Shown here: positions 9,319-17,899 of the stretch, piece by piece
Layout of the letters: every line of letters begins with the position of its first letter
Numbering within the stretch: the first letter of the stretch is position 1
Source of the DNA: JBOEGW01 sp050633625
GTDB lineage: Bacteria > Pseudomonadota > Alphaproteobacteria > Rhodobacterales > Rhodobacteraceae
Reading direction: 5' to 3'
DNA: 64,000 bases
NCBI GenBank assembly: GCA_050633625.1
Contig: JBOEGW010000011.1
Coordinates: 1 to 64,000 of the forward strand
Notes under the pieces: model-generated
Databases searched by the model: none
What the model saw: the letters and a program-made list of their open reading frames with translations, nothing else
Told to the model about the DNA's origin: nothing
Program-made: the position numbers and the translations under genes

Positions 9319-10020
9319 TTATTCTTCGTTGTAACGATAACCGATGCCGTAAAGCGTCTCAATCGCTGAGAACTCATCATCCACCGAACGCATCTTTTTG
9401 CGCAAGCGTTTGATGTGGCTGTCGATTGTGCGGTCATCAACATAAACCTGATCATCGTAGGCGACATCCATCAGTTGATCACGGCTTTTGACAAAACCCG
9501 GACGCTGCGCCAGGGCTTGCAACAGCAAAAATTCAGTCACCGTCAGCGACACATCTTTGCCCTTCCACATCACCGCATGACGCAAAGGGTCCATGCTCAG
9601 CTCACCGCGCACAAGAACCTTATTTTCCTCGGTTTCAGGGATCACCACGCCATCAAGCGCATCTTGCCGACGCAACAACGCCCGGATGCGTTCCACCAAC
9701 AAACGTTGGGAAAATGGCTTCTTCACATAGTCATCCGCCCCCATACGAAGACCCAACACTTCGTCGATCTCGTCGTCTTTGGAGGTCAGAAAAATAACAG
9801 GCATCTGCGTTTTTTGCCGCACCCGCTGAAGCAGGTCCATGCCGTCCATACGCGGCATTTTGATGTCAAAAACAGCCATATCAGGCAGGCGCTTATTGAA
9901 AGCGTCCAATGCCTGCTGGCCATCATTATATGTTTCAACTTCAAAACCCTCTGCCTCGAGAGTCATCGAAACGGACGTTAGGATGTTCCTATCGTCGTCA
10001 ACCAGTGCAATCCTCGACAT
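9319..10020 (-). CDS. chvI: Response regulator ChvI
   Basis: A 233-residue OmpR-family regulator. The receiver domain starts SRIALVDDD and has the phospho-accepting Asp52 in VFDIKMPRMDG. A winged-helix DNA-binding domain follows, with VTEFLLLQAL, YVDDRTIDSHIKRLRKKM and the terminal IETLYGIGYRY. The ATG at 10020 is preceded by AAGGA; the longer open frame to 10119 lacks similarity. It is first in the minus-strand unit leading to chvG, hprK, rapZ, EIIA and HPr, and diverges from pckA. In rhizobia the ChvI regulon includes envelope genes and links to central carbon use. Confidence 0.94.
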   Translation of the reverse strand: MSRIALVDDDRNILTSVSMTLEAEGFEVETYNDGQQALDAFNKRLPDMAVFDIKMPRMDGMDLLQRVRQKTQMPVIFLTSKDDEIDEVLGLRMGADDYVKKPFSQRLLVERIRALLRRQDALDGVVIPETEENKVLVRGELSMDPLRHAVMWKGKDVSLTVTEFLLLQALAQRPGFVKSRDQLMDVAYDDQVYVDDRTIDSHIKRLRKKMRSVDDEFSAIETLYGIGYRYNEE

Positions 10021-10371
10021 GTGGGAAGTTTCCTTGTGCTGCTCGTTTTTGCCACTATTTTTTTCCACTATAGAATCTAAATCCCGCCTCAGAATCAACA
10101 ACCAAGTGCGAATCGGCAAATCAGGTGCGTCTATTTGGCACCATAAATGGTAAATTTCGCCTTACGCGCCCCAAGCCTTCGTGGGCGGTTGCGCAAACAG
10201 CCGCCTTGATAGCGCTATCTACTGCGCTGCCCCTGTTCCATTACAAAAATGACATGTTATAGCGAACCCAAGTGGGGAGGAGACCCCGCCAGCGCGGGCC
10301 TAGCCTGATGCGCGCCCTTAGGAACCATCGAAAATCCATCGGCTGAAATGCCGGTGACAGGAGCAAATCAG
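10021..10371. promoter_or_regulatory. Divergent chvI/pckA promoter region with palindrome GATAGCGCTATC
   Basis: This 351-base gap has no credible gene. It must hold promoters for chvI (minus) and pckA (plus). Its one clear signal is the perfect 12-base palindrome GATAGCGCTATC at 10208-10219, 152 bases before the pckA start. A CG centre with symmetrical arms is the usual form of LacI-family operators. As I recall, the Rhodobacter carbon regulator CceR uses a very similar site, but I could not check this. The pckA ribosome site (AGGAG) lies nine bases before its ATG. Confidence 0.5.
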
Positions 10372-11970
10372 ATGACCACTGGACGGGTAAACCCGGCGCA
10401 CCGCTTGGAAGATCAAGGCATTTCAGGGCTTGGCAATGTCTATTACAACCTGATGGAGCCTGCGCTCATTGAGGAAGCCCTCAAGCGCAACGAAGGCCAC
10501 CTTGGTGAAGGCGGCACAATGCTGGTTGAGACCGGCAAACACACTGGCCGCTCCCCCAAAGACAAGTTCGTTGTTGAGACTGACAACGTCAAAGACACAA
10601 TCTGGTGGGAAAACAACCCGCCCATGGACCCGGCGAAATTCGACCTGCTGCACGCGGACATGATCGAGCACATGAAGGGCGGCGATTACTTCGTCCAAGA
10701 TTTGTTCGGCGGCGCGGACCCTGCGAACCGGTTGGACGTGCGCGTTGTGACGGAACTCGCCTGGCACGGCCTGTTCATCCGCACAATGTTGCGCCGCCCC
10801 GAGCGCGACGAGCTTGACGAATTCATGCCAGAGTTCACGATTATCAATTGTCCCACGTTCAAAGCAGATCCAGCCAAGCACGGTTGCCGTTCAGAAACGG
10901 TGATCGCGCTCAACTTCGAGAAAAAGCTGATCCTGATCGGCGGCACCGAATACGCTGGCGAAAACAAAAAATCCGTTTTCACTTTGCTGAACTATTTGTT
11001 GCCCGAAAAAGGCATCATGCCAATGCACTGCTCGGCCAACCACGCACCGGGCAATCCTGTCGACACGGCGATCTTCTTTGGCCTCTCAGGCACCGGGAAA
11101 ACCACACTATCTGCTGATCCTTCGCGCGTTCTTATCGGTGACGATGAACACGGCTGGTCGGATCGCGGCACCTTCAACTTTGAAGGCGGTTGCTACGCGA
11201 AAACAATCAACCTCTCTGCTGAGGCCGAGCCAGAAATCTATGCGACCTGTTCGATGTTTGGGACAGTGATTGAAAACATGGTCTGGGACAAAGACACCAA
11301 AGAACTGGATTTTGAGGACAATTCGCTGACCGACAACATGCGCTGCGCTTACCCGCTGCACTACATCGGCAACGCCTCGGAAACAGCGCTTGGCGGGCAC
11401 CCGAAGAACATCATCATGCTCACATGTGATGCCTTTGGCGTTCTGCCTCCCATCGCCCGCCTCACACCGGCACAGGCGATGTACCACTTCCTATCAGGCT
11501 TCACGTCCAAAACACCGGGCACCGAAGTTGGCGTTGTGGAACCAATCCCGACGTTCTCCACATGTTTTGGCGCGCCGTTCATGCCGCGCCGCCCCGAAGC
11601 CTACGGCAATCTCTTGCGCGAAAAGATCGCCAGCCACGGCTCGACATGCTGGTTGGTCAATACGGGTTGGACCGGCGGCGCTTACGGCGAAGGCTCGCGG
11701 ATGCCAATCCGCGCCACCCGCGCATTGCTCACTGCTGCGCTAGACGGCTCGCTTGGCGATGTGGAATTCCGCAAGGATCCGAACTTTGGTTTTGAAGTGC
11801 CTGTTGCTGTTGATGGCGTTGCTGAAGTCCTGCTTGATCCACGCCGCACATGGGACAATCACGCCGCATATGACGCGCAAGCGCAAAAGCTCGTTAAGAT
11901 GTTCGCTGAAAACTTCGAACAATACCTCGCACATATTGATGATGACGTGAAAGCCGCTGCGATTGGCTAA
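10372..11970 (+). CDS. pckA: Phosphoenolpyruvate carboxykinase (ATP)
   Basis: A 532-residue ATP-type PEP carboxykinase, which converts oxaloacetate and ATP to phosphoenolpyruvate, CO2 and ADP in the first step of gluconeogenesis. The kinase P-loop GLSGTGKTT is at residues 237-245 and GDDEHGW, with its metal-binding Asp, at 256-262. Both are intact, as is HTGRSPKDKF at residues 57-66. The ATG at 10372 is preferred because AGGAG precedes it by nine bases; an upstream in-frame ATG at 10348 adds eight residues. Length matches the family. It diverges from chvI, a conserved alphaproteobacterial arrangement, and is followed by a strong terminator. Confidence 0.98.
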   Translation: MTTGRVNPAHRLEDQGISGLGNVYYNLMEPALIEEALKRNEGHLGEGGTMLVETGKHTGRSPKDKFVVETDNVKDTIWWENNPPMDPAKFDLLHADMIEHMKGGDYFVQDLFGGADPANRLDVRVVTELAWHGLFIRTMLRRPERDELDEFMPEFTIINCPTFKADPAKHGCRSETVIALNFEKKLILIGGTEYAGENKKSVFTLLNYLLPEKGIMPMHCSANHAPGNPVDTAIFFGLSGTGKTTLSADPSRVLIGDDEHGWSDRGTFNFEGGCYAKTINLSAEAEPEIYATCSMFGTVIENMVWDKDTKELDFEDNSLTDNMRCAYPLHYIGNASETALGGHPKNIIMLTCDAFGVLPPIARLTPAQAMYHFLSGFTSKTPGTEVGVVEPIPTFSTCFGAPFMPRRPEAYGNLLREKIASHGSTCWLVNTGWTGGAYGEGSRMPIRATRALLTAALDGSLGDVEFRKDPNFGFEVPVAVDGVAEVLLDPRRTWDNHAAYDAQAQKLVKMFAENFEQYLAHIDDDVKAAAIG

Positions 11971-12045
11971 ACACGCGATCCGAACACTCGGCACCGGTTT
12001 TCGGGCCTGATTGCACGAACATCAAAATCGCACGATATCAAAAAG

Positions 12046-12073
12046 AGGCCGGGGCAATGCTCCGGCCTTTTTC
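12046..12073 (+). terminator. Intrinsic terminator after pckA
   Basis: AGGCCGGGGC, the loop AAT, then GCTCCGGCCT form a ten-base stem with one G-U pair, followed by a run of five T. It ends 75-100 bases after the pckA stop. The A-rich 5' flank means it may also end transcription of the opposing gene. Confidence 0.85.
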
Positions 12074-12854
12074 ATGCGCCCATCACCCCGCGCCGAATGA
12101 GGTTCGCCCCGGCGATCAACAGCACCCAAAGCATCATACGCCGAAACGCCGCTTGCGGCAGACGTTTGTTGAGCCGCGTCCCAAGCCGCAAGCCAAAGAG
12201 CGCTATCACCATCACAAAGACAGAGAGCGGGGCCGTTTCGCTGCGCAGAATGCCCGAATTCAGATGTGCAAAAGTCAACATCACGGACCCCATCAGATAA
12301 ATCACCCCCTGCGCCCGGATCGCTGTGCGCTTATCCAGATCAATCGCTGTGAAATACATCACAGTCGGAGGCCCCCAAGTCCCCGCCAATCCGCTCATCA
12401 ATCCGGCGATCAATCCAAACGCCGCCTCCGGGCCGCGCGCATCTGGCGCAAATGTCAGCCGCCAACCCAGAATTTGCGACACTGCATAGCTCACGATCGG
12501 CAGACCTATCAGCACATACAGGACTTCGGCGCGTAGCAGCGGGACGAACTGCGCCGAAATCGACAACACCACCAACAAACACAGAATATAGACCCAGAAC
12601 CGGCGCAGCGTTTGCAGAGCCGCCCGCGCCCCGTCCGAAAGACTTTGTATGAGGTTCGCCGCGAGGATCGGGATCAACAATGCTGCAAGTGCCACATCTG
12701 GCGCGAGGATTGAGCCTAACCCGGAAATCAAGATCATGGGCAGAGCAAACCCCACAGCGCCTTTTACGAATCCTGCAAAGAGCGCAATACAGGCCACAAC
12801 AATGCTCAGAGAAACAGTTGAAAGCCCAATGACCCCTAAGAAAACCTCGCCCAA
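12072..12854 (-). CDS. TauE/SafE family sulfite exporter-like permease
   Basis: A 260-residue membrane protein of about eight hydrophobic segments. FAGFVKGAVGFALPMILISGLGSIL near residues 26-50 and the later GLIAGLMSGLAGTWGPP are the two half-repeats typical of the TauE/SafE family. Members export sulfite, sulfoacetate or other organic anions, or have unknown cargo; nothing nearby fixes the substrate. No ATG precedes the first helix, so it probably starts at the TTG at 12854 behind AGGTG. Its 3' end touches the pckA terminator, and its 5' end diverges from mcd. Confidence 0.85.
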   Translation of the reverse strand: MGEVFLGVIGLSTVSLSIVVACIALFAGFVKGAVGFALPMILISGLGSILAPDVALAALLIPILAANLIQSLSDGARAALQTLRRFWVYILCLLVVLSISAQFVPLLRAEVLYVLIGLPIVSYAVSQILGWRLTFAPDARGPEAAFGLIAGLMSGLAGTWGPPTVMYFTAIDLDKRTAIRAQGVIYLMGSVMLTFAHLNSGILRSETAPLSVFVMVIALFGLRLGTRLNKRLPQAAFRRMMLWVLLIAGANLIRRGVMGA

Positions 12855-13024
12855 AGTGCCGCACCTGCTTGTTGATCCAAACCCCTAGCTTAACCGTAGG
12901 TACCCAGAGGAGGAACAACAACGATTGAGTTACTTTCGTTCAATTATTGCTGCGCTTGCGAATTTTTATTGCGCTGCACCTGCAAAATACATATCACAGA
13001 CGGGACCGATTCAGAGGTAAATCC

Positions 13025-14710
13025 ATGCCCACGGACAGCACCAAGGACATCACAATGACCAAACCGCTTCTCGACGACCTTCTTGCCCTCACCGGCGCCA
13101 CGATTGCGCCCGCAGAGGCCCTGCTTGAAACCGCCCGTGTACGCGTGCGCGATGCTGTGAGCGACGGCGATAAGGTCTCCGCTGCCAAGCTTGAGGAAAA
13201 CCAATCCGCGGCGCATGGGCTTGCCTGGCTCGCAACCTACGTGGAAAGCCTGCGCCAGATGCAAAAATGGGCTGAAACGCTGGATAAAGACGGCAATTTC
13301 GGTGAAATGGAAGCGCTCATCCACCAGATCGCATTTGGCGAGTACTTGTGGCAGATCTACGGCGGCATTCCGATGTCGCAAAATGAGATCATTCGCCCAC
13401 AGGACATGTTCCTGACTCAAGACGATCAACGTGGGCTGATGAATGACGCGGCACAAACCTTGACGCAATCTGGCAATACGACGGGCGCGCGAATGCGCCT
13501 TGTTGAGCTGATGCGCGGCAACGCCGGGCACGCCACTTTCGGGGCGTCTGGGCTGGATGAAGAGCTGGAAATGATCCGCGACCAGTTCCGCCGCTATGCC
13601 GATGAAAAAGTGATGCCATTTGCGCATGATTGGCACCTGAAAGACGAGTTGATCCCCATGTCCGTGATCGACGAGCTTGGCGAAATGGGCGTGTTTGGCT
13701 TGACGATTCCGGAAGAATTCGGTGGTTTCGGCCTCTCCAAAGCGTCGATGGTCGTTGTTTCCGAAGAGCTGTCGCGCGGCTACATCGGGGTTGGCTCGCT
13801 CGGAACACGATCCGAGATCGCCGCAGAACTGATCCTTGCCGGCGGCACGGACGCGCAAAAGCAACACTGGCTCCCCAAGATTGCCGCCGCTGAAACACTG
13901 CCAACGGCTGTTTTCACCGAGCCAAACACCGGGTCCGACCTTGGCTCCCTGCGCACACGCGCCGTAAAGGACGGTGACGATTACGTCATTACGGGCAATA
14001 AAACATGGATCACCCACGCCGCGCGCACAAATGTCATGACACTCCTCGCGCGCACAGATGCAGAGACCGACAACTATCGCGGCTTGTCTATGTTCCTGGC
14101 TGAAAAAGAAGCCGGAACGGACGAAAACCCCTTCCCGACAGAAGGCATGACAGGCGGCGAAATCGAAGTGCTCGGCTACCGTGGCATGAAGGAATATGAG
14201 CTGGCGTTTGATGGCTTTAAGGTCAAAGGCGAGAACTTGCTGGGTGGAGAAGAAGGCCAAGGCTTCAAACAGCTGATGCAAACCTTTGAAAGTGCCCGTA
14301 TTCAAACCGCCGCGCGCGCTATTGGCGTTGCGCAATCCGCTCTTGAGGTCGGGATGCAATACGGCGAGGAGCGCAAACAGTTCGGCAAAGAGTTGATCAA
14401 TTTCCCGCGTGTTGCTGGCAAACTTGCGATGATGGCCGTTGAGATCATGATTGCGCGCCAGCTGACGTATTTCTCGGCTTGGCAAAAGGACCATGATCGG
14501 CGCTGCGACCTTGAAGCGGGCATGGCCAAGCTGCTTGGCGCGCGCGTGGCTTGGGCCTGTGCCGATAATGCGCTGCAAATCCACGGCGGCAATGGCTTCG
14601 CATTGGAATACCAAATTAGCCGTATTTTGTGCGATGCCCGAATTCTGAACATCTTTGAAGGCGCGGCAGAAATCCAAGCGCAAGTGATCGCGCGCCGTTT
14701 GTTGGGCTGA
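13025..14710 (+). CDS. mcd: Probable (2S)-methylsuccinyl-CoA dehydrogenase
   Basis: A 561-residue flavin-dependent acyl-CoA dehydrogenase. The usual fold starts near residue 190 (MIRDQFRRYADEKVMP) and has the standard TIPEEFGG, FTEPNTGSDLGSL, GNKTWITHAA and LQIHGGNGFALEYQ blocks, ending with catalytic Glu545 in FEGAAEIQ. The extra helical N-terminal domain of about 180 residues (LAWLATYVESLRQM, IAFGEYLWQIYGG) is, as I recall, the hallmark of Mcd of the ethylmalonyl-CoA pathway, which oxidises methylsuccinyl-CoA to mesaconyl-CoA. Electrons would go through ETF to the ETF-QO encoded at 61-63 kb. AGAGG precedes the ATG at 13025; the ATG at 13055 is an alternative. The subfamily call is strong inference, not proof. 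Confidence 0.82.
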   Translation: MPTDSTKDITMTKPLLDDLLALTGATIAPAEALLETARVRVRDAVSDGDKVSAAKLEENQSAAHGLAWLATYVESLRQMQKWAETLDKDGNFGEMEALIHQIAFGEYLWQIYGGIPMSQNEIIRPQDMFLTQDDQRGLMNDAAQTLTQSGNTTGARMRLVELMRGNAGHATFGASGLDEELEMIRDQFRRYADEKVMPFAHDWHLKDELIPMSVIDELGEMGVFGLTIPEEFGGFGLSKASMVVVSEELSRGYIGVGSLGTRSEIAAELILAGGTDAQKQHWLPKIAAAETLPTAVFTEPNTGSDLGSLRTRAVKDGDDYVITGNKTWITHAARTNVMTLLARTDAETDNYRGLSMFLAEKEAGTDENPFPTEGMTGGEIEVLGYRGMKEYELAFDGFKVKGENLLGGEEGQGFKQLMQTFESARIQTAARAIGVAQSALEVGMQYGEERKQFGKELINFPRVAGKLAMMAVEIMIARQLTYFSAWQKDHDRRCDLEAGMAKLLGARVAWACADNALQIHGGNGFALEYQISRILCDARILNIFEGAAEIQAQVIARRLLG

Positions 14711-14733
14711 CACGGCAGCCACCCACTTTTGAT

Positions 14734-14759
14734 GCGTCCGGCCCTATGGTCGGGCGTTT
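14734..14759 (+). terminator. Intrinsic terminator after mcd
   Basis: CGTCCGGCC, loop CTAT, then GGTCGGGCG form a nine-base stem with two G-U pairs followed by TTTT. It lies 23 bases after the mcd stop and directly abuts the stop codon of the opposing gene. Confidence 0.8.
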
Positions 14760-15188
14760 TCACATGACAGCGGTCAAAAGTGTTCCGACCCCAAGCAAGA
14801 TGATCACCGGCGAGTAGTATCGGGCGTTGAGCGTCGAGAACGGCTCCTCAGCCTTCATGCCAAACAGTCCGGCGAAATAGGTGCCAATACCGCGCACCAA
14901 TAAGACAGCAGCCATCAAGAGACCGCCCCCGGTGACCATCCAATCAGGAAGAGGCAGGGCAATCCAACCGGATAACGCCATGGTCCACAGAATGCCCAAC
15001 ACAATCGCCACAACAACGACCCAAGTCATCATCGCACTTGGCATCCGTGTTATGCCCTTTGCTCCAACAACCGCGCGGGCGAGTGCCTCTTCGTCGGCAA
15101 TCGGCCACCAAATGCGCAACGCCCAAAGCGCATGAATTGCACCAGTCACAGCCAGAATGACCAGAATTGATCCGGCAATGATGTTCAT
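14760..15188 (-). CDS. DUF3995 family membrane protein
   Basis: A 142-residue protein with four hydrophobic segments. The opening IIAGSILVILAVTGAIHALWALR and the following WP block are typical of the DUF3995 family of small integral membrane proteins, whose function is unknown. Its ATG overlaps the stop codon of the preceding gene by four bases, so the two membrane proteins are coupled. Both lie divergently from a TetR regulator across a spacer with two identical operator-like palindromes, so they are its most likely targets. Confidence 0.75.
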   Translation of the reverse strand: MNIIAGSILVILAVTGAIHALWALRIWWPIADEEALARAVVGAKGITRMPSAMMTWVVVVAIVLGILWTMALSGWIALPLPDWMVTGGGLLMAAVLLVRGIGTYFAGLFGMKAEEPFSTLNARYYSPVIILLGVGTLLTAVM

Positions 15189-15562
15189 CCCTCACGCTCC
15201 CATATCCAGCCCGCGCTGATCAAAGCGGGAATAAGAAGAAACACGATCCATTGTGGCATAATCAGCAGTGTTCCGAGCATCGTGACGCCATAGAACACGA
15301 ACAAAACAGCCCATCCCAAGAATATTGCCGCGATCGCGACTTCTGCGCTTGGCAAGGGTCTGCGCGAGGCAACCGCGAGGATGAAAGTCGCCACGAGCAA
15401 CACAACCGTGACCGCGTGCCAGATCACACCAAGGATGGCGCGAAGGGGCGGCGCTAAGTCGCTGGCCTGCACCACAGCATTGACCTCAGGCCCACCCGCG
15501 ACCACATGCACGCCTGTCGTCAGTGCACAAAAAGCTGCCGCGCCCGCAATACTGAACCTCAT
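15185..15562 (-). CDS. Small membrane protein, TetR-controlled
   Basis: A 125-residue protein with an N-terminal segment that could be a signal anchor (FSIAGAAAFCALTTGVHVVAGG) and three more hydrophobic segments near residues 42-63, 73-95 and 98-119. I do not recognise a named family. The histidines near residue 19 and in the second helix (LGVIWHAVTVVLL) resemble small membrane proteins annotated only as hypothetical in Rhodobacterales. It is first in a two-gene unit with the DUF3995 gene. The start ATG lies just 24 bases from the first TetR operator copy, so direct repression is plausible. Confidence 0.7.
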   Translation of the reverse strand: MRFSIAGAAAFCALTTGVHVVAGGPEVNAVVQASDLAPPLRAILGVIWHAVTVVLLVATFILAVASRRPLPSAEVAIAAIFLGWAVLFVFYGVTMLGTLLIMPQWIVFLLIPALISAGWIWEREG

Positions 15563-15586
15563 GTCGCTGTCCCCTCATTCACCACT

Positions 15587-15639
15587 ATACGGTTGCGTAT
15601 GTTATCCGCGCTCGCTACTTTGTCAATACGCATACGTAT
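15587..15639. promoter_or_regulatory. Twin operators ATACG-N4-CGTAT for the adjacent TetR regulator
   Basis: Two copies of the same 14-base inverted repeat lie in the 89-base spacer between the divergent membrane-protein unit and the tetR gene. The first (15587-15600) has spacer GTTG and the second (15626-15639) has spacer CATA. Their centres are 39 bases apart, almost four helical turns. One copy is close to each start codon, as expected for a regulator controlling itself and its divergent neighbour. Confidence 0.75.
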
Positions 15640-15651
15640 GGACCGCAACCA

Positions 15652-16212
15652 ATGACCAAAGACACCTCACGTTTAACCGTCGAATCCTGGATACAAGCTG
15701 GGTTTCGCGCGCTCACGGATGCCGGACCAACCGCGCTGAAAGCCGAACCTTTGGCGCGCGCTCTTGGCACAACAAAAGGTAGCTTTTACTGGCATTTCAA
15801 AGATGTATCCGATTTCAAAAAGCAAATGATCGCGCATTGGCAGGCCCATGCCTTTGAGGCGGTGACAGCGGCAGTTGACGACCTTGGCCCGCCGACGGCA
15901 CGGCTCTACAAGTTGGGAGAACTCGCAACCGATAGCCCCGAAGCCTATGGGGGCGCGGCCGCCGAGCCAGCCATTCGCGCCTGGGCGCAATCTGACCATA
16001 CGGTTGCGCAGTCCGTACGCCTGATTGATGAAAAACGGCTGGAATATCTCTCCGGGCTGTTGCGAGAATTGGACCTCACCAACCCCGATTTCGCCCGTAT
16101 CATCTACGGCGCGTATATCGGCATGGGCACCCTCTCAGCGGCGGACGATGCAGACAATGCGGATGCCATGTCGACGCTCATGGCGGCCATTCTGGCCCTG
16201 CGTGACGCTTAA
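15652..16212 (+). CDS. TetR/AcrR family transcriptional regulator
   Basis: A 186-residue regulator. The N-terminal helix-turn-helix runs about residues 10-55, with PLARALGTTKGSFYWHFKD as the recognition block typical of TetR proteins. The C-terminal part is a ligand-binding helical domain of unknown specificity. Twin palindromes in the spacer to the divergent membrane genes are its probable operators. The short C-terminal domain and the motif IIYGAYIGMGTL near the end are typical of the subgroup controlling small membrane proteins or efflux, but no inducer can be proposed from sequence. Confidence 0.88.
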   Translation: MTKDTSRLTVESWIQAGFRALTDAGPTALKAEPLARALGTTKGSFYWHFKDVSDFKKQMIAHWQAHAFEAVTAAVDDLGPPTARLYKLGELATDSPEAYGGAAAEPAIRAWAQSDHTVAQSVRLIDEKRLEYLSGLLRELDLTNPDFARIIYGAYIGMGTLSAADDADNADAMSTLMAAILALRDA

Positions 16213-16263
16213 AATGTCGTGAAAGGCTTGCGCGTGCCCCCTGTCTTGGGGAATGGTTCCATC

Positions 16264-16875
16264 ATGACAACACTTTCGCGCAGCCTGACCACCGCCCTTG
16301 CCCTGATGATATGGGCGACACTCGTCACACAGGTGTTTTTGTCCTTACCAGAAAACGCCAACAGCCTCGTGCGCACGCTCTGGACGATGGGGATGTATTT
16401 CACGATCCTCACCAATCTCATTCTCGCTGTGAGCTTCACAATCATGGGCCTCAAACGCGCCTATCTGGCACAGGCTTGGCTCATGAGCATGACACTTTGG
16501 ATCGCAATCGTCGGGGTGGTATATCACACGCTCCTCGCGCATCTGTATGCCTTCACCGGGCTGGATTGGTGGACGGATTTCAGCCTGCACACCGCAGCGC
16601 CGATCCTGACCGCGCTGTGGTGGTTGGCGCTTGCACCGAAATCGGGGTTACAGTTTCGTCACGCTCCGATCGCGCTGATTTGGCCGCTTCTGTACGTGCT
16701 TTACGCACTCATCCGCGGGCAATTCACCGGCACATACCCCTATCCATTCATTGATGTATCGGCGCTGGGCTGGCCGGGAGTCGCTATGAATTCCATTGGA
16801 CTAACTGTGACCTTCGCCCTTGGCGGGCTTTGCTTCGTCGGGGTCGGAAAGCTGATCAGCCGCGCTGTCGATTGA
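16264..16875 (+). CDS. Pr6Pr family membrane protein
   Basis: A 203-residue integral membrane protein with six predicted helices. MGMYFTILTNLILAV, the central SLHTAAPILTALWW and the late YPFIDV segments match the Pr6Pr (FAR-17a/AIG1-like) family, whose bacterial members are uncharacterised. The ATG at 16264 is chosen over the GTG at 16219 because the extra 15 residues are not hydrophobic and GGGGAATGG precedes the ATG. It follows tetR on the same strand and may be read with it. Its 3' end overlaps recO on the other strand by 20 bases. Confidence 0.8.
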   Translation: MTTLSRSLTTALALMIWATLVTQVFLSLPENANSLVRTLWTMGMYFTILTNLILAVSFTIMGLKRAYLAQAWLMSMTLWIAIVGVVYHTLLAHLYAFTGLDWWTDFSLHTAAPILTALWWLALAPKSGLQFRHAPIALIWPLLYVLYALIRGQFTGTYPYPFIDVSALGWPGVAMNSIGLTVTFALGGLCFVGVGKLISRAVD

Positions 16876-17584
16876 TCAAATCCACAAAACGCGCGCGGGC
16901 ATCCGGGATAGGTGTGTTTCCTTGCGCCATGGCCAAACTCGTCAGCAGAAAATGCCCAGTCGTCTTTAGCCCGTCCCCAACCCCAGCAAGGTCTTCGGTG
17001 ACATGGCCAAGAAGCTCAGGCGGCAAGGGCAACATGCGATCTGCCCATTCACCCGCCCCACCGCGCGACACGGCGCGCCCTGATCTTGGCGAAACGTAAA
17101 TGAGGTCGTCCTTCGTGCCGGTTGCCGCGCATTCGGACAAGTCCAGCCCATAACCGAGCGCCTCAAGCAGCGCGATTTCCCACTGCAAATAGCCAACAGG
17201 CCATGGCTCAGGTTGCCCCAGCAGATCCAGCATCGATATTGTTTTGTCGTAAAGCTGGGGATGCACTTCGCGCTCCGGCAAGGCAAACATCAACAAGGCC
17301 GTCATTGCATTCAATCCAGCGAGCGCCAAACGATCACTCATGACGGCGGCAGCGCGGCTTTTCACAGGTTCAACGGAAAACACCCCCAAATGGTCCTGCA
17401 ACCGCGCGCGCCACGTCAGATCAAGCTGCGCACCGGGCTGCAACATCGGCGCAATTTTGCGCGAGGTGCCCCCGCGCACCACGCCCGCATGCCGCCCATG
17501 ATCGGCCGTAAATACCTCAACAATAACAGAGGTTTCGCCATGTTTTCGAACGGACAACAAAGCGCCCTGATCTCGCCATTCCAT
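16856..17584 (-). CDS. recO: DNA repair protein RecO
   Basis: A 242-residue RecO, which helps load RecA at gaps by working with RecF and RecR. The N-terminal OB-fold begins WRDQGALLSVRKHGETSVIVEVFTADHGR in family style, followed by GVVRGG and QPGAQLDL, and a C-terminal helical domain. The classic zinc-binding cysteines of some RecO proteins are not evident here. The ATG at 17584 is used; the frame is open to 17653 without similarity. It overlaps the end of the Pr6Pr gene and diverges from a small GlsB-like gene. Confidence 0.92.
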   Translation of the reverse strand: MEWRDQGALLSVRKHGETSVIVEVFTADHGRHAGVVRGGTSRKIAPMLQPGAQLDLTWRARLQDHLGVFSVEPVKSRAAAVMSDRLALAGLNAMTALLMFALPEREVHPQLYDKTISMLDLLGQPEPWPVGYLQWEIALLEALGYGLDLSECAATGTKDDLIYVSPRSGRAVSRGGAGEWADRMLPLPPELLGHVTEDLAGVGDGLKTTGHFLLTSLAMAQGNTPIPDARARFVDLINRQRG

Positions 17585-17662
17585 GCGCGAACTATCTCTC
17601 CCCTGAGGCCCATTCGCAAGCCGTCGCTTGGAACACGGCACAATCATCCCCATATAAGGGAT

Positions 17663-17896
17663 ATGTCAGTGATCTTGATCCTCATCATAGGTGCCGCAGC
17701 CGGTTTTCTGGCAACCCGAATAATGCACCTGAACACCAATGTTCCTACGACAATTGCCATAGGAGTCCTTGGCGCGCTGATCGGCGGGGTATTGTTGCGG
17801 ATATTGATTGCGCTGTTGGGCGTTGCCGCTGGTTTTGTTGGCGCGCTATTGGGTGCCGTTTTCCTGATCTGGGCGTGGCAAACCTACCTGAAATAG
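17663..17896 (+). CDS. Small GlsB/YeaQ/YmgE-like membrane protein
   Basis: A 77-residue, strongly hydrophobic protein with three membrane segments. The start SVILILIIGAAAGFLATRIM and the central IAIGVLGALIGGVLLR pattern of Gly-rich helices are those of the GlsB/YeaQ/YmgE (transglycosylase-associated) group, whose role in stress is unclear. AAGGG lies a few bases before the ATG. The much longer open frame beginning at 17213 is antisense to recO and is ignored. Its 3' end converges with rnhA, leaving only three bases between the stops. Confidence 0.78.
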   Translation: MSVILILIIGAAAGFLATRIMHLNTNVPTTIAIGVLGALIGGVLLRILIALLGVAAGFVGALLGAVFLIWAWQTYLK

Positions 17897-17899
17897 GCT

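Noticed and set aside
12944..14722. 592-codon reading frame antisense to mcd
   Set aside because: It mirrors the mcd gene, has no family motifs, and its sense partner has full acyl-CoA dehydrogenase similarity. Long antisense frames are common with this codon use.
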